A DNA stretch of 64,000 nucleotides from Clostridiales bacterium. GTDB lineage: Bacteria > Bacillota > Clostridia > Oscillospirales > Oscillospiraceae. The stretch is taken from NCBI GenBank assembly GCA_003150355.1, contig QAMJ01000023.1, positions 154,202 to 218,201 of the forward strand, read 5' to 3'. The translations under genes were made by a program, and so were the position numbers. This document shows, in pieces, positions 25,356-33,731 of this stretch; the stretch's first letter is position 1, and each line of letters opens with the position of its first letter. Below the pieces are notes generated by a model, which saw only the letters and a list, made by a program, of their open reading frames with translations, searched no databases and was not told where the DNA came from.

Positions 25356-26195
25356 ATGAGAGAGCTTTCAGCGGAGATCATCCGCGGCGAGGTCAGCCGC
25401 CTGTGCAGGGAGGCGAATCTGCGCCTGCCTGACGATATCAGCTGCGCACTGCGTGAGGCGCAGCGTAACGAGCCGTGGCCGGTGGCCAAGGACACTCTCG
25501 GCGTGCTGTGCGATAATATGTGCGCGGCGAAAGAGAGCGGACTTCCGGTCTGCCAGGACACTGGCATGGCCTGCGTGTTCCTTGAGATTGGGCAGGACGT
25601 ACACATAACGGGCGACCTGTACAGTGCGATAAACGCGGGTGTTGCCGACGGCTATGTAGAGGGCTATCTGCGCAAGAGCGTGGTCGCCGACCCGCTGCGC
25701 CGCGTGAATACCGAGAACAACACCCCCGCACTCATAACCGTTGACCTTGTACCGGGGGACAAAGTAAAGCTCACCGTTGCCCCTAAGGGCTTCGGCAGCG
25801 AGAACATGAGCCGCCTCAAAATGCTCAAGCCTGCGGACGGCGCGGAGGGCGTCAAGGACTTCGTCATCGAGACCGTGAAGCTCGCCGGGGCGAACCCCTG
25901 CCCGCCGGTGATACTCGGCGTAGGTATCGGCGGCAGCTTTGATAAGGTCGCGCAGCTTGCAAAGCATGCGCTGCTGCGCCCGATAGATCAGCCGAACCCG
26001 GATGAATACTACGCCGCGATGGAGCGGGAGCTGCTGGAGCGGATAAACGCCCTCGGCATCGGCCCACAGGGCTTCGGCGGGCACACCACCGCGCTCGGCG
26101 TGAATATTGAGACTATGCCCACGCACGTCGCGGGGCTGCCCGTGGCGGTCAACGTGAGCTGCCATGTGACGCGCCGCGCAAAAAGCGTACTGTGA
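25356..26195 (+). CDS. Class I fumarate hydratase, alpha subunit
   Basis: Class I fumarases interconvert fumarate and malate using an oxygen-sensitive 4Fe-4S cluster. This 279-aa subunit carries the three cluster cysteines in PVCQDTGM, NPCPPVILGVG and VSCHVTRR. The beta subunit follows after seven bases. The start is either ATG 25356 or GTG 25347; neither has a strong ribosome site, and the gene follows pcrA by 16 bases or fewer. With malic enzyme downstream the operon connects pyruvate, malate and fumarate. Confidence 0.92.
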   Translation: MRELSAEIIRGEVSRLCREANLRLPDDISCALREAQRNEPWPVAKDTLGVLCDNMCAAKESGLPVCQDTGMACVFLEIGQDVHITGDLYSAINAGVADGYVEGYLRKSVVADPLRRVNTENNTPALITVDLVPGDKVKLTVAPKGFGSENMSRLKMLKPADGAEGVKDFVIETVKLAGANPCPPVILGVGIGGSFDKVAQLAKHALLRPIDQPNPDEYYAAMERELLERINALGIGPQGFGGHTTALGVNIETMPTHVAGLPVAVNVSCHVTRRAKSVL

Positions 26196-26202
26196 GGTGC
26201 CT

Positions 26203-26763
26203 ATGGAATATGTGATGAGCTTCCCGGCGGACAAAGCGGAGCTTTCAAAGCTGTGCGCGGGCGATAAGCTGACAGTATCCGGGACGATATACACCGCGCG
26301 CGACGCCGCGCACAAGCGCCTGACGGAGCTTATAGCCTCCGGTGAGGAGCTGCCGTTGGATATCCGCGGCGCAGCGATATACTATGCCGGCCCCACCCCG
26401 GAGAAGCCGGGGCAGGTGATTGGCTCCTGCGGGCCGACGACCTCCGGGCGCATGGACGCTTATGCGCCGGGGCTCCTTGACCGCGGCCTTGCCGTTATGA
26501 TCGGCAAGGGGGACAGAAACGCCGCCGTCATTGACGCTATAGTCCGAAACGGCGCGGTGTACCTCGCCGCGATGGGCGGCGCGGGAGCGCTGATGGGCAG
26601 CTGCGTTAAGGCAGCGCGCATCGTGTGCTATGAAGATCTTGGCTGCGAGGCGATACGCGAGCTCAAGGTCGAGAATATGCCGCTCACCGTCGTCATTGAT
26701 TCTCAGGGGAACGACCTCTATAAGAGCGGCCCCGAAGCGTATCTCAAAAGTCTGGAGGACTGA
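26203..26763 (+). CDS. Class I fumarate hydratase, beta subunit
   Basis: A 186-aa subunit completing the two-chain class I fumarase. It has the GPTTSGRMD and GKGD motifs and the LKVENMPLTVVIDSQGND C-terminal region of the family. The ATG at 26203 is used because GTGAGGTG precedes it; a GTG at 26197 is possible. It is tightly packed between the alpha subunit and malic enzyme. Confidence 0.92.
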   Translation: MEYVMSFPADKAELSKLCAGDKLTVSGTIYTARDAAHKRLTELIASGEELPLDIRGAAIYYAGPTPEKPGQVIGSCGPTTSGRMDAYAPGLLDRGLAVMIGKGDRNAAVIDAIVRNGAVYLAAMGGAGALMGSCVKAARIVCYEDLGCEAIRELKVENMPLTVVIDSQGNDLYKSGPEAYLKSLED

Positions 26764-26765
26764 AT

Positions 26766-27938
26766 ATGGACGTTATGGAGAAATCCCTCGCGCTGCACTA
26801 TGAGCGCCGGGGCAAAATAGAGATCGCCGCCCGCGTACCTGCCGACAGCAGTGAGGCACTGAGCCTTGCTTACACTCCGGGCGTCGCGAAGCCCTGCCTT
26901 GAAATTCAGAAAGACATCAACAAGAGCTATGAGCTGACCCGCCGCTGGAACACCGTCGCCGTCGTGACGGACGGAACCGCTGTGCTCGGCCTCGGCGATA
27001 TCGGCCCGGAGGCCGGTATGCCCGTCATGGAGGGCAAGTGCCTGCTGTTCAAGGCTTTCGGCGATGTGGACGCTATCCCGCTCTGTGTGCGCTCCAAGGA
27101 TGTGGACGAGATCGTCAACACCGTTGCGCTGCTGGCAGGCTCTTTCGGCGGCGTGAACCTCGAGGATATCTCCGCGCCGCGCTGCTTTGAAATAGAGGAA
27201 AAGCTCAAGCAGCGCTGCGATATACCCATCTTCCATGACGACCAGCACGGCACGGCGGTCATAATGCTCGCCGCGCTGACGAATGCGCTCAAGCTCGTCG
27301 GGAAGAAGATGGAGGATATCAAGGTCGTCACTTCAGGCGCGGGTGCGGCGGGGACGGCGATAGTGAAGCTGCTTGTCTCACGCGGCGTGAAGAACGTAGT
27401 CATGACTGACCGGAGCGGCGCGATATATCAGGGACGCCCCGGCATGAACGGCGCAAAGCAGGAGATCGCCGCCATGACGAACCCGAACACGGAGCAGGGG
27501 AAGCTTGCCGATGTTATCCGCGGCGCGGATGTGTTCATCGGCGTGTCCGCTCCCGGCGTGCTGACGCAGGACATGATCCGCACGATGAACCGTGACGCCA
27601 TAATCTTTGCCTGCGCAAACCCCACACCCGAGATCATGCCGGACGAAGCCAAGGCCGCAGGCGCAGCCGTCGTCTGCACCGGGCGCAGCGATTATCCCAA
27701 TCAGGTCAATAACGTCCTTGCGTTCCCGGCAATATTCCGCGGCGCGCTCGACGCGAGAGCGTCGGATATCAACAGCGAGATGAAGATCGCAGCCGCGGAG
27801 GCGCTTGCCTTGCTCGTCTCGGATGAGGAGCTGAACGCCGATTATATCCTGCCCTACGCCTTTGACAAGCGCGTGCGAGAGACGGTCTCCAAGGCCGTGT
27901 TCGACGCAGCGCACCGCAGCGGCGTTGCAAGAATTTGA
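26766..27938 (+). CDS. NAD(P)-dependent malic enzyme
   Basis: A 390-aa enzyme of the short bacterial malic enzyme class, decarboxylating malate to pyruvate with reduction of NAD(P). Visible: AYTPGVAKPC with the catalytic tyrosine, the metal-binding FHDDQHGTA, the dinucleotide fold SGAGAAGTAI, and FACANPTPEI. RBS GGAGG nine bases ahead. Last gene of the fumarase operon. Direction in the cell (fumarate breakdown or synthesis) cannot be told from sequence. Confidence 0.93.
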   Translation: MDVMEKSLALHYERRGKIEIAARVPADSSEALSLAYTPGVAKPCLEIQKDINKSYELTRRWNTVAVVTDGTAVLGLGDIGPEAGMPVMEGKCLLFKAFGDVDAIPLCVRSKDVDEIVNTVALLAGSFGGVNLEDISAPRCFEIEEKLKQRCDIPIFHDDQHGTAVIMLAALTNALKLVGKKMEDIKVVTSGAGAAGTAIVKLLVSRGVKNVVMTDRSGAIYQGRPGMNGAKQEIAAMTNPNTEQGKLADVIRGADVFIGVSAPGVLTQDMIRTMNRDAIIFACANPTPEIMPDEAKAAGAAVVCTGRSDYPNQVNNVLAFPAIFRGALDARASDINSEMKIAAAEALALLVSDEELNADYILPYAFDKRVRETVSKAVFDAAHRSGVARI

Positions 27939-28023
27939 TAAGATGTGGCAAGACTCACGGAAATGAGGATTACTTAATTGATGCTTACTACAACAACAAT
28001 AATAAAAGAAGGATTAACATATT

Positions 28024-28170
28024 GTGAAGATTGATATTAAAAAGGCCTTAGAAATAGGTGCTGGTGTATTGACTATTGCTGCTATATCAATTTTGGTAAT
28101 TTTCAACCAGGAAGACGAATTCGGTAATTTTTTGAAAAATGCGACCGAATTAGCTGCGAAAGTAAACTAA
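28024..28170 (+). CDS. Small AT-rich single-pass membrane protein, possible -1 frameshift product
   Basis: A 48-aa ORF with GTG start, an upstream GAAGGA site (spacing about 11) and one membrane helix (LTIAAISILVIF). No family is recognised. The segment 27940-28320 is clearly AT-rich compared with its GC-rich neighbours, pointing to foreign origin. At 28128-28134 the frame reads T TTT TTG, a classical -1 slippery heptamer. The -1 frame is closed just before it (TAA 28125-28127) and then open to 28274, giving a hydrophilic tail ending HGWYLQNDD. Either programmed frameshifting, or a simple indel in the T-run, would explain this. Confidence 0.5.
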   Translation: MKIDIKKALEIGAGVLTIAAISILVIFNQEDEFGNFLKNATELAAKVN

Positions 28171-28274
28171 GCGCATTTGACACTGAAATAAGCAACAGAG
28201 CATGGGGAGACCAAAAACCGCAAGACCCCAGTTATCATAGAGAACACGGCTGGTATCTCCAAAATGACGACTAA
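28128..28274 (+). other. -1 frame extension of the small ORF
   Basis: An open stretch of 48 codons in the -1 frame, beginning at the slippery T-run and without its own start codon. It encodes a charged tail with two cysteines and several tryptophan/tyrosine residues (RAWGDQ, HGWYLQNDD). If joined by frameshift the fusion would be about 83 aa. A terminator follows at 28285. Confidence 0.4.
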
Positions 28275-28284
28275 TACGCGAACA

Positions 28285-28316
28285 AACGTCACATCTACAT
28301 ATGATGTGACGTTTTT
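28285..28316 (+). terminator. Terminator after the small AT-rich ORF
   Basis: An 11-bp stem (28285-28295 / 28303-28313) with T-tract. Its presence suggests that the island is transcribed on the plus strand. Confidence 0.75.
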
Positions 28317-28325
28317 AATAGCTCT

Positions 28326-28368
28326 AAAAAAGTGTCCTTACAGGATGTTCAAATCCTATAAGGACACT
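28326..28368 (-). terminator. Terminator of tRNA-Pro
   Basis: Stem 28331-28346 / 28353-28368 with one mismatch and a 6-base loop; on the minus strand it is followed by six T residues, directly downstream of the tRNA. Confidence 0.85.
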
Positions 28369-28373
28369 CTGCA

Positions 28374-28449
28374 TGGTCGGAGTGGGGAGATTTGAACTCC
28401 CGGCCTCTTGGTCCCGAACCAAGCGCGCTACCATCTGCGCTACACCCCG
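28374..28449 (-). tRNA. tRNA-Pro (anticodon CGG)
   Basis: A 76-nt cloverleaf on the minus strand with encoded CCA. The acceptor stem is CGGGGTG/CACTCCG with one G-U pair, the anticodon loop is TTCGGGA (anticodon CGG, reading CCG), the T-loop is GTTCAAATC, and the discriminator is A. Confidence 0.95.
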
Positions 28450-28552
28450 TTAGACAGCTTTTATATTATAGTTTCCAAAGCCCGACTTGTCAAGCAAAAC
28501 TTAGTAATAAGTGAAAGAAATTGAAAATAAGCTTATAGCCGGGGGTGAGGCC

Positions 28553-28795
28553 TTGAAACTCAGACCGGCGGCCGTGGCCGTGATATTTGCCGCATTGACA
28601 CTGCTGAAGCTGCTCTGCGGCGCTGACAGCATAAGCCGCAAGAACCCAACAGGGGAGAGCACAGCGGACTATATCGCGGCGCTTGGGCGGAGCCTGACCT
28701 CGGAAGGCGCAGATGAGGAGCTGCGGGAGGCCTTCTCTCAGCTAATTATCGGAGACCGCACTGACATACGGCAGACATTCCGAGGAAACTCATGA
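28553..28795 (+). CDS. Small membrane protein upstream of M50 protease, unknown function
   Basis: An 80-aa product with a membrane helix near the N-terminus (AAVAVIFAALTLLKLL) and a charged C-terminal half. The TTG start at 28553 follows GGGGGTGAGG; an upstream GTG at 28511 lacks a ribosome site and the added 14 residues are coded by AT-rich sequence. Its stop overlaps the M50 protease start (ATGA). Position suggests a partner or inhibitor of the protease, as SpoIVFA is for SpoIVFB, but no sequence similarity is recognised. Confidence 0.6.
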   Translation: MKLRPAAVAVIFAALTLLKLLCGADSISRKNPTGESTADYIAALGRSLTSEGADEELREAFSQLIIGDRTDIRQTFRGNS

Positions 28796-29397
28796 ACGGC
28801 AAACGCATTACAATAAGCCTTGCGCTGACCCTTGCGGCGGCGTTTATTTATTATGTAGTCAGCATTGAAACGACAATAGCGATAGCGCTGCCGGTCGCCG
28901 TGCATGAGCTCGCGCATATAATAGCGCTGCGCTTTTTCGGACTGAAAGTAAAGAGCGTCAGGGCAGAGCTTACCGGCCTGTGCATTGATTACTGCGGCTT
29001 TGCCGAACCCGTAGCGCATATTGCGGCGGCCTTCGCAGGCCCGGCGGGCGGCTTCATATACGCTTATGCCGCGTCGCTCATTGCGCGTGAGACAGGCTGC
29101 GCATGGATGGAGCTGAGCGCCGGTATAAGCCTGCTGCTGTCGGTATTCAATCTGCTGCCGGTGCTGCCGCTTGACGGCGGCAGAATTTTGCTCGGGCTTA
29201 TGACTATGCTTCTCGGTGCACGGACGGGGGAGCGGATAGCATATAGAATAAGCATTGCCATAACAGTGTTGCTCCTCATAGCGGGAACAGTGCTTGCTTT
29301 CAACAACGGAAGCAAAGCTCCCGCCGCCGCGGCGTTATGGCTAATGCTGGCGCAGAGAAACGGCGGAGCAGAACTATTTAAGGAAAAAGAATGCTGA
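28792..29397 (+). CDS. M50 family site-2-type intramembrane metalloprotease (SpoIVFB-like)
   Basis: A 201-aa polytopic membrane protein with the zinc motif HELAH (HExxH, about residues 38-42) inside a membrane segment and the third-ligand motif LPLDGGRI near 125. These define intramembrane M50 proteases. Size and layout resemble SpoIVFB, which activates pro-sigma K during sporulation. That assignment is plausible in a spore former but not proven; other M50 enzymes cut anti-sigma factors. Confidence 0.82.
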   Translation: MNGKRITISLALTLAAAFIYYVVSIETTIAIALPVAVHELAHIIALRFFGLKVKSVRAELTGLCIDYCGFAEPVAHIAAAFAGPAGGFIYAYAASLIARETGCAWMELSAGISLLLSVFNLLPVLPLDGGRILLGLMTMLLGARTGERIAYRISIAITVLLLIAGTVLAFNNGSKAPAAAALWLMLAQRNGGAELFKEKEC

Positions 29398-29412
29398 ATG
29401 AGCAAAAATTGC

Positions 29413-29441
29413 TTGCAATGCGCGGCGGGTTATGTTAAACT
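29413..29441 (+). promoter_or_regulatory. Sigma-A promoter for rplS
   Basis: TTGCAA (29413-29418), 17-bp spacer, TAAACT (29436-29441). Confidence 0.65.
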
Positions 29442-29447
29442 ATTATG

Positions 29448-29543
29448 GCTTGTGCGGAGTGCCGCACGGCGTATAGAAAGGCGGTCCGCTGCCGAGGCTA
29501 TGTCCCTCCGGTAAGAACGTCTATATGAAGGAAGGATCATAAT
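29448..29543 (+). promoter_or_regulatory. Structured rplS leader, L19-leader-like
   Basis: The roughly 95-nt leader contains hairpin GTGCGG/CCGCAC (29453-29468 region), a GGCGG...CTGCC element and unpaired conserved-looking stretches. A ribosomal protein leader for L19 is known in Firmicutes; assignment here rests on position and stems only. Confidence 0.45.
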
Positions 29544-29885
29544 ATGGATCTGGTCAAAATTCTCAGCGAGCAGTACATGAAGAAAGAACTGCCCGAAATG
29601 AACGTCGGCGATACCGTCCGCGTTCTCGTTCTGGTCAAGGAAGGCAGCCGTGAGCGTACCCAGGCTTTCGAAGGCACCATCATTGCCAAGAAGCATGGCG
29701 GCATCAACGAGACCATCACCGTCCGCCGTATCTCCTACGGTGTAGGCTGCGAGAAGGTCTTCCCCGTTCACTCTCCCTCCATCGTCTCTGTCACCACCGT
29801 CCGCAAGGGCAAGGTCCGCAGAGCAAAGCTTTACTACCTGCGCGATCGCGTCGGCAAGAAGGCAAAGGTCAAGGAGCGCATCTGA
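29544..29885 (+). CDS. rplS: 50S ribosomal protein L19
   Basis: The 113-aa sequence is a full-length L19 located at the interface of the ribosomal subunits. Typical are GDTVRVLVLVKEGSRERTQ, FEGTIIAKKHGG, the RRISYGVGCEKVFPVHSP stretch, and the basic C-terminus RRAKLYYLRDRVGKKAKVKE. RBS GAAGGA. It has its own promoter, leader and terminator. Confidence 0.98.
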   Translation: MDLVKILSEQYMKKELPEMNVGDTVRVLVLVKEGSRERTQAFEGTIIAKKHGGINETITVRRISYGVGCEKVFPVHSPSIVSVTTVRKGKVRRAKLYYLRDRVGKKAKVKERI

Positions 29886-29899
29886 GGCTTATCACACAC

Positions 29900-29932
29900 A
29901 AAAAAGCAGCTTCCGCTGGAGGCTGCTTTTTT
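29900..29932 (+). terminator. Terminator after rplS
   Basis: A-rich/T-rich stem AAAAAAGCAGC / GCTGCTTTTTT with inner TTCC/GGAG pairing. Confidence 0.85.
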
Positions 29933-29946
29933 GCATGTCTTCGCGC

Positions 29947-29975
29947 TTTACATATTGCCGGTTTTGAGATAAAAT
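29947..29975 (+). promoter_or_regulatory. Sigma-A promoter for the polysaccharide operon
   Basis: TTTACA (29947-29952), 17-bp spacer, TAAAAT (29970-29975). Confidence 0.65.
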
Positions 29976-30027
29976 AAACCAATAGTAAACATTGCCGCCG
30001 GAAACGGCGGACGAGAGGATTCGGCAC

Positions 30028-32244
30028 ATGAAGAGGATCGCTTTTTTTCAGGACAATCTGGACGTCGGCGGTATTCAGAAATCAATAATGAACCTCCTGA
30101 GGAACTTCGACTATGAGGGCTATCAGGTCGACCTGTACCTTTCCGACAGAAAGAGCTTCTGGCACGTCGATTTTCCGGAGCAGCTCACTATAAAGTACCT
30201 CCCGCATATACCGCGGATGTATTCCTTCATGCCCTTTGACACGGCGAAGAAGCTCGTGCATCTGGATTTCTCCGACTGCGAGGAGTATGACCTCGCGATA
30301 GACTTCAATTCCTATCAGTTTTCCTGCGCGCTCGGCGCGCTCACCGTACCGGCAAAGCGCCGCGTCATGTGGATCCACAACAACGTCAGCGTGAAGCTCC
30401 AGAACGAGTGGAAGTACCGCGTGCTCTGGTCGAACTTCAAGGATAAGTTCAAGTATTATGATGAATTTGTCGGCGTCTCGGAGGGCGTCATCAGGCCGTT
30501 CAAGGAGTGCAGCGGAGTATACGACAAGCCATTCAACGTTATCCAGAACGTTATCGACACAAACGAGATATACCAGAAAGCGGAGGAAGAGACCGATTTT
30601 GAGGTCGACGGCAGCAAGATGAACTTCGTCGCCATCGGGCGGCTGTGCCATCAAAAGGGCTATGACATCATGCTGAGCGACTTCTGCGAGGCATCTAAGT
30701 ACCGCGACGATCTGCACCTGTATATCATCGGCGACGGCGACAAGCGGCTGTCGCTTGAATATATGCGCGACAGTCTCGGTCTTACCGATAAGGTGACGTT
30801 TTTAGGGCAGCGCGCAAATCCCTTTGTGTACATGGACAAGATGGACGCGTTCGTCTCCACCTCCCGCTACGAGGGGCAGCCGCTGAACATCATGGAGGCG
30901 CGCGCGGTCGGGCTTCCGCTCTACTGCACGAAAAATCTTGAGATATACAGCAAGGGGCTTGAGGGGCGCGAGGATATTGTCGACGCGATAGTCCACGCCC
31001 AGAAAGAGCCGAAGCACCGGGACGACCTGCATGAATACAATACCGAGATCATAAACGGCATAAAGGCTCTGGCGGAGCACACGGACGCACCCGAACCGGA
31101 GACACAGAAAAAGCGCGTGAGCATCATTGCGCTGCACCTCGGCATGGGCGGCGTGGAGAAAGCAATCATCAGCATGGCCAATCTCTTTGCCGAGCGCTAT
31201 GATGTGTATCTATACAGTGTGTATAAAATGCCCGGCTCGCCGTCCGTTCCGCTTGACGATAGGGTGCGCTTGCAATACCTGCTGCATGACACGCCGAACC
31301 GCGAGGAGTGGAAGGCTGCGGCGAGAAAATTTGCCGTTGTGCAGTTTATAAAAGAGAGCTTCCGCAGTGTCAGGATACTCATCGGGAAGAAGCTTGCGGT
31401 CATAAGAACGGTCAAGGCCGTCAGGGATGGTGTGCTCATCTGCACCCGGCATGAGGATAACTTGAAGCTTTCAAAATACGGCAGCGCGGGCGTTGTAAAG
31501 ATAGCCCAGCTGCACCATGACCATGACTTCAAGCGCAAATACGTGTGCGGCTTCAGATACGGCTATAGGAATATAGATTACCTTGCGATGCTCACCCCGA
31601 AGCTCACCGAAGAAGCGCAGGAGCTGATGCGCGGCTATAACGGGCATACCGAGGTCGTGTATATCCCGAACTTCCTTACCCGTTTCCCGGAAAATGTCAG
31701 CGCTGCGGTCAGAGAGAAGACGGTGCTTGCCGCGGGCAGACTTACTGAGGTCAAACGCTTTGACCTGCTTATTGAGCAGTTCGCGCATATCCATGAGCGT
31801 GAACCGGAATGGAAGCTGCGCATACTCGGCGAAGGCGAAGACAGGGCAAAGCTTGAAGAGCAGATAACAAAGCTCGGAGCGGGAGATTACATCATGCTCA
31901 CCGGCAGAAAGAACGGGGACGAGGTAGAGCGCGAAATGCTCTCAGCGTCGATATTTGCCATGAGCTCGCGCTCCGAGGGCTTCCCGTTCGTGCTCATGGA
32001 GGCGCAGAGCTGCGGCCTGCCCATAATTGCATACGATGTCCGCGTCGGCCCTGGAGCGGTCGTACACGACGGCGAGGACGGTGTGCTTGTACCGGAGGGT
32101 GAGCGGCGGCAGTATGAGGATAAGCTCTGCGAGCTTATGGATAGCCCGGAGCTGAGAGAAAAAATGTCGGCAAACGCGACGGCGGCGATCAGAGAGTTCT
32201 CAGAGGAGAAGGTCGCGGAAAAGTGGTATGAGGTGATAGAATGA
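30028..32244 (+). CDS. Double GT4-family glycosyltransferase
   Basis: A 738-aa protein made of two GT-B glycosyltransferase units. The first (about 1-350) has GGIQKSIMNLLR at its start and an EX7E-type EGQPLNIMEA near 290. The second (about 370-738) starts ALHLGMGGVEKAIISMANLF and has EGFPFVLMEA near 655. Both carry donor-site glutamates, so both may be active and add two sugars in succession. Family members are usually single-domain, about 370 aa. The ATG at 30028 follows AGAGGA. It is coupled by ATGA to the membrane protein downstream, suggesting a cell-surface polysaccharide. Sugar specificities cannot be inferred. Confidence 0.88.
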   Translation: MKRIAFFQDNLDVGGIQKSIMNLLRNFDYEGYQVDLYLSDRKSFWHVDFPEQLTIKYLPHIPRMYSFMPFDTAKKLVHLDFSDCEEYDLAIDFNSYQFSCALGALTVPAKRRVMWIHNNVSVKLQNEWKYRVLWSNFKDKFKYYDEFVGVSEGVIRPFKECSGVYDKPFNVIQNVIDTNEIYQKAEEETDFEVDGSKMNFVAIGRLCHQKGYDIMLSDFCEASKYRDDLHLYIIGDGDKRLSLEYMRDSLGLTDKVTFLGQRANPFVYMDKMDAFVSTSRYEGQPLNIMEARAVGLPLYCTKNLEIYSKGLEGREDIVDAIVHAQKEPKHRDDLHEYNTEIINGIKALAEHTDAPEPETQKKRVSIIALHLGMGGVEKAIISMANLFAERYDVYLYSVYKMPGSPSVPLDDRVRLQYLLHDTPNREEWKAAARKFAVVQFIKESFRSVRILIGKKLAVIRTVKAVRDGVLICTRHEDNLKLSKYGSAGVVKIAQLHHDHDFKRKYVCGFRYGYRNIDYLAMLTPKLTEEAQELMRGYNGHTEVVYIPNFLTRFPENVSAAVREKTVLAAGRLTEVKRFDLLIEQFAHIHEREPEWKLRILGEGEDRAKLEEQITKLGAGDYIMLTGRKNGDEVEREMLSASIFAMSSRSEGFPFVLMEAQSCGLPIIAYDVRVGPGAVVHDGEDGVLVPEGERRQYEDKLCELMDSPELREKMSANATAAIREFSEEKVAEKWYEVIE

Positions 32245-33731
32245 ACAACAGCATAAATAATAACGCCCGCACCGCGTTCGTGCGCAACCACTGGCTGATG
32301 GCGCTGATCGTGATGCAGCCGCTGCTCGATATAATCGCGTTTTGGACGAAGAACCCTGACGGCACGCTGGCAGGATATGTGCGGCTTATCATCATGGTAT
32401 GCCTGCCGCTGTATCTGCTCTTTACTCTGCGCGGCAGCGAGAGGAAGAGCTTTATATTCTGGATGCTCGGGATCGGCCTTGTCTGCGCGCTGCACATCGC
32501 AAACACCATCCGCACCGGCCCTGTGAGCCTCGGCTTTGATATTTCATATACCGCGAAGGTCGCGCAGATGCCGATACTCGCCGTCTGCTTCATGTACAGC
32601 ATCAAGAACGACCAGACGAGAAACCAGGCGTATTGGGGGCTGTTCTTCGCCGCCGGCATCACGGCCGCGGCACTCGGCCTGTCAGTGCTGACCGGCACGG
32701 CGAACTGCACCTACGGCGAGGGGCTCGGCGTGAGCGGCTGGGTCATCGACGATAACCGCTGCGCGAACAGCATCATCCTTGTCACGCTGGCGGCGTTCTC
32801 GATATTCTGTGCCGTGAAGTCCGACAAGCCCTTTGTTAACATTGCCGTCCCCGTTATCGCGGCGGTCGTGCTCATCGCAAACGGCACGATGACCTGCTAT
32901 ATGTCGATCTTCGTGATCTTTATCGGCTTTGCAGTGTTCCTGCTGCTCGAGAAGAAAATACGCGGATGCAATCTCAACCGGCTTGCGGTGATAGTATTGG
33001 TCGCGGTCGCGATTGCGTCGGCGGCTGCCTACCCGCTTACGCCAAAATATAAAATAAAGCAGACCCAGAGCGACTTTGCCGAGCTTACGCAGGATGATTT
33101 TGACGAGGGTATCGGCGCACTCGGCTACGACTTGGACTCCATGAGCAATGAGGAGAAGCTCTCAAACCCGGAGATACACACCGCGCTTGAGGATTACTAT
33201 TGGAAGTGTTTGTGGATCATCACGCCGAACATGTTCGAGCGCTTCGACATAGACGAGATCATGCTCAAGTACGATCTCACGACCGACGCCGCAACGCTTA
33301 TCGACACGCGCACGATAAAGAACGCCTATGCCTCCTTAATGTGGGATCACAGCGATACGCTGACAAAGCTCTTCGGCATCGACGTCTCGGATATCTGGCT
33401 CACCGGCGGGATGGATCTCGAGAATGACTGGCCCGCGATACGGTACTATTACGGCTATGTCGGCTTTGCAGCCTACGCGGCGTTTATCCTGTACTTTGTG
33501 TACCTGATAATCAGGCGGCTGTGCAGGGATTTCAAGGGCTCATTCACGGCGGATAACTTTATCCTGCTTGTCACCTTTGCACTTCTGATAGGGCTTGCGC
33601 AGTATTCCGGCGCGGTGCTCAGGCGCCCGAACGTCTCGATATACCTTGCGCTTGTCCTCGGCCTGATACACTATCAGACGGCGGTGAACCCCGGCAGCAG
33701 GATCACGAGCTGGAGAGGTGAGTGGATATGA
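32241..33731 (+). CDS. O-antigen ligase/Wzy-like polytopic membrane protein
   Basis: A 496-aa protein with roughly ten or more hydrophobic segments, interrupted by one large extracytoplasmic loop (about 270-400) with the DLDSMSNEEKLS and MWDHSD regions. This layout is typical of O-antigen ligases and Wzy-type polymerases, which join lipid-linked glycans outside the membrane. It overlaps both neighbouring glycosyltransferases by four bases (ATGA). Family-level call only. Confidence 0.75.
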   Translation: MNNSINNNARTAFVRNHWLMALIVMQPLLDIIAFWTKNPDGTLAGYVRLIIMVCLPLYLLFTLRGSERKSFIFWMLGIGLVCALHIANTIRTGPVSLGFDISYTAKVAQMPILAVCFMYSIKNDQTRNQAYWGLFFAAGITAAALGLSVLTGTANCTYGEGLGVSGWVIDDNRCANSIILVTLAAFSIFCAVKSDKPFVNIAVPVIAAVVLIANGTMTCYMSIFVIFIGFAVFLLLEKKIRGCNLNRLAVIVLVAVAIASAAAYPLTPKYKIKQTQSDFAELTQDDFDEGIGALGYDLDSMSNEEKLSNPEIHTALEDYYWKCLWIITPNMFERFDIDEIMLKYDLTTDAATLIDTRTIKNAYASLMWDHSDTLTKLFGIDVSDIWLTGGMDLENDWPAIRYYYGYVGFAAYAAFILYFVYLIIRRLCRDFKGSFTADNFILLVTFALLIGLAQYSGAVLRRPNVSIYLALVLGLIHYQTAVNPGSRITSWRGEWI

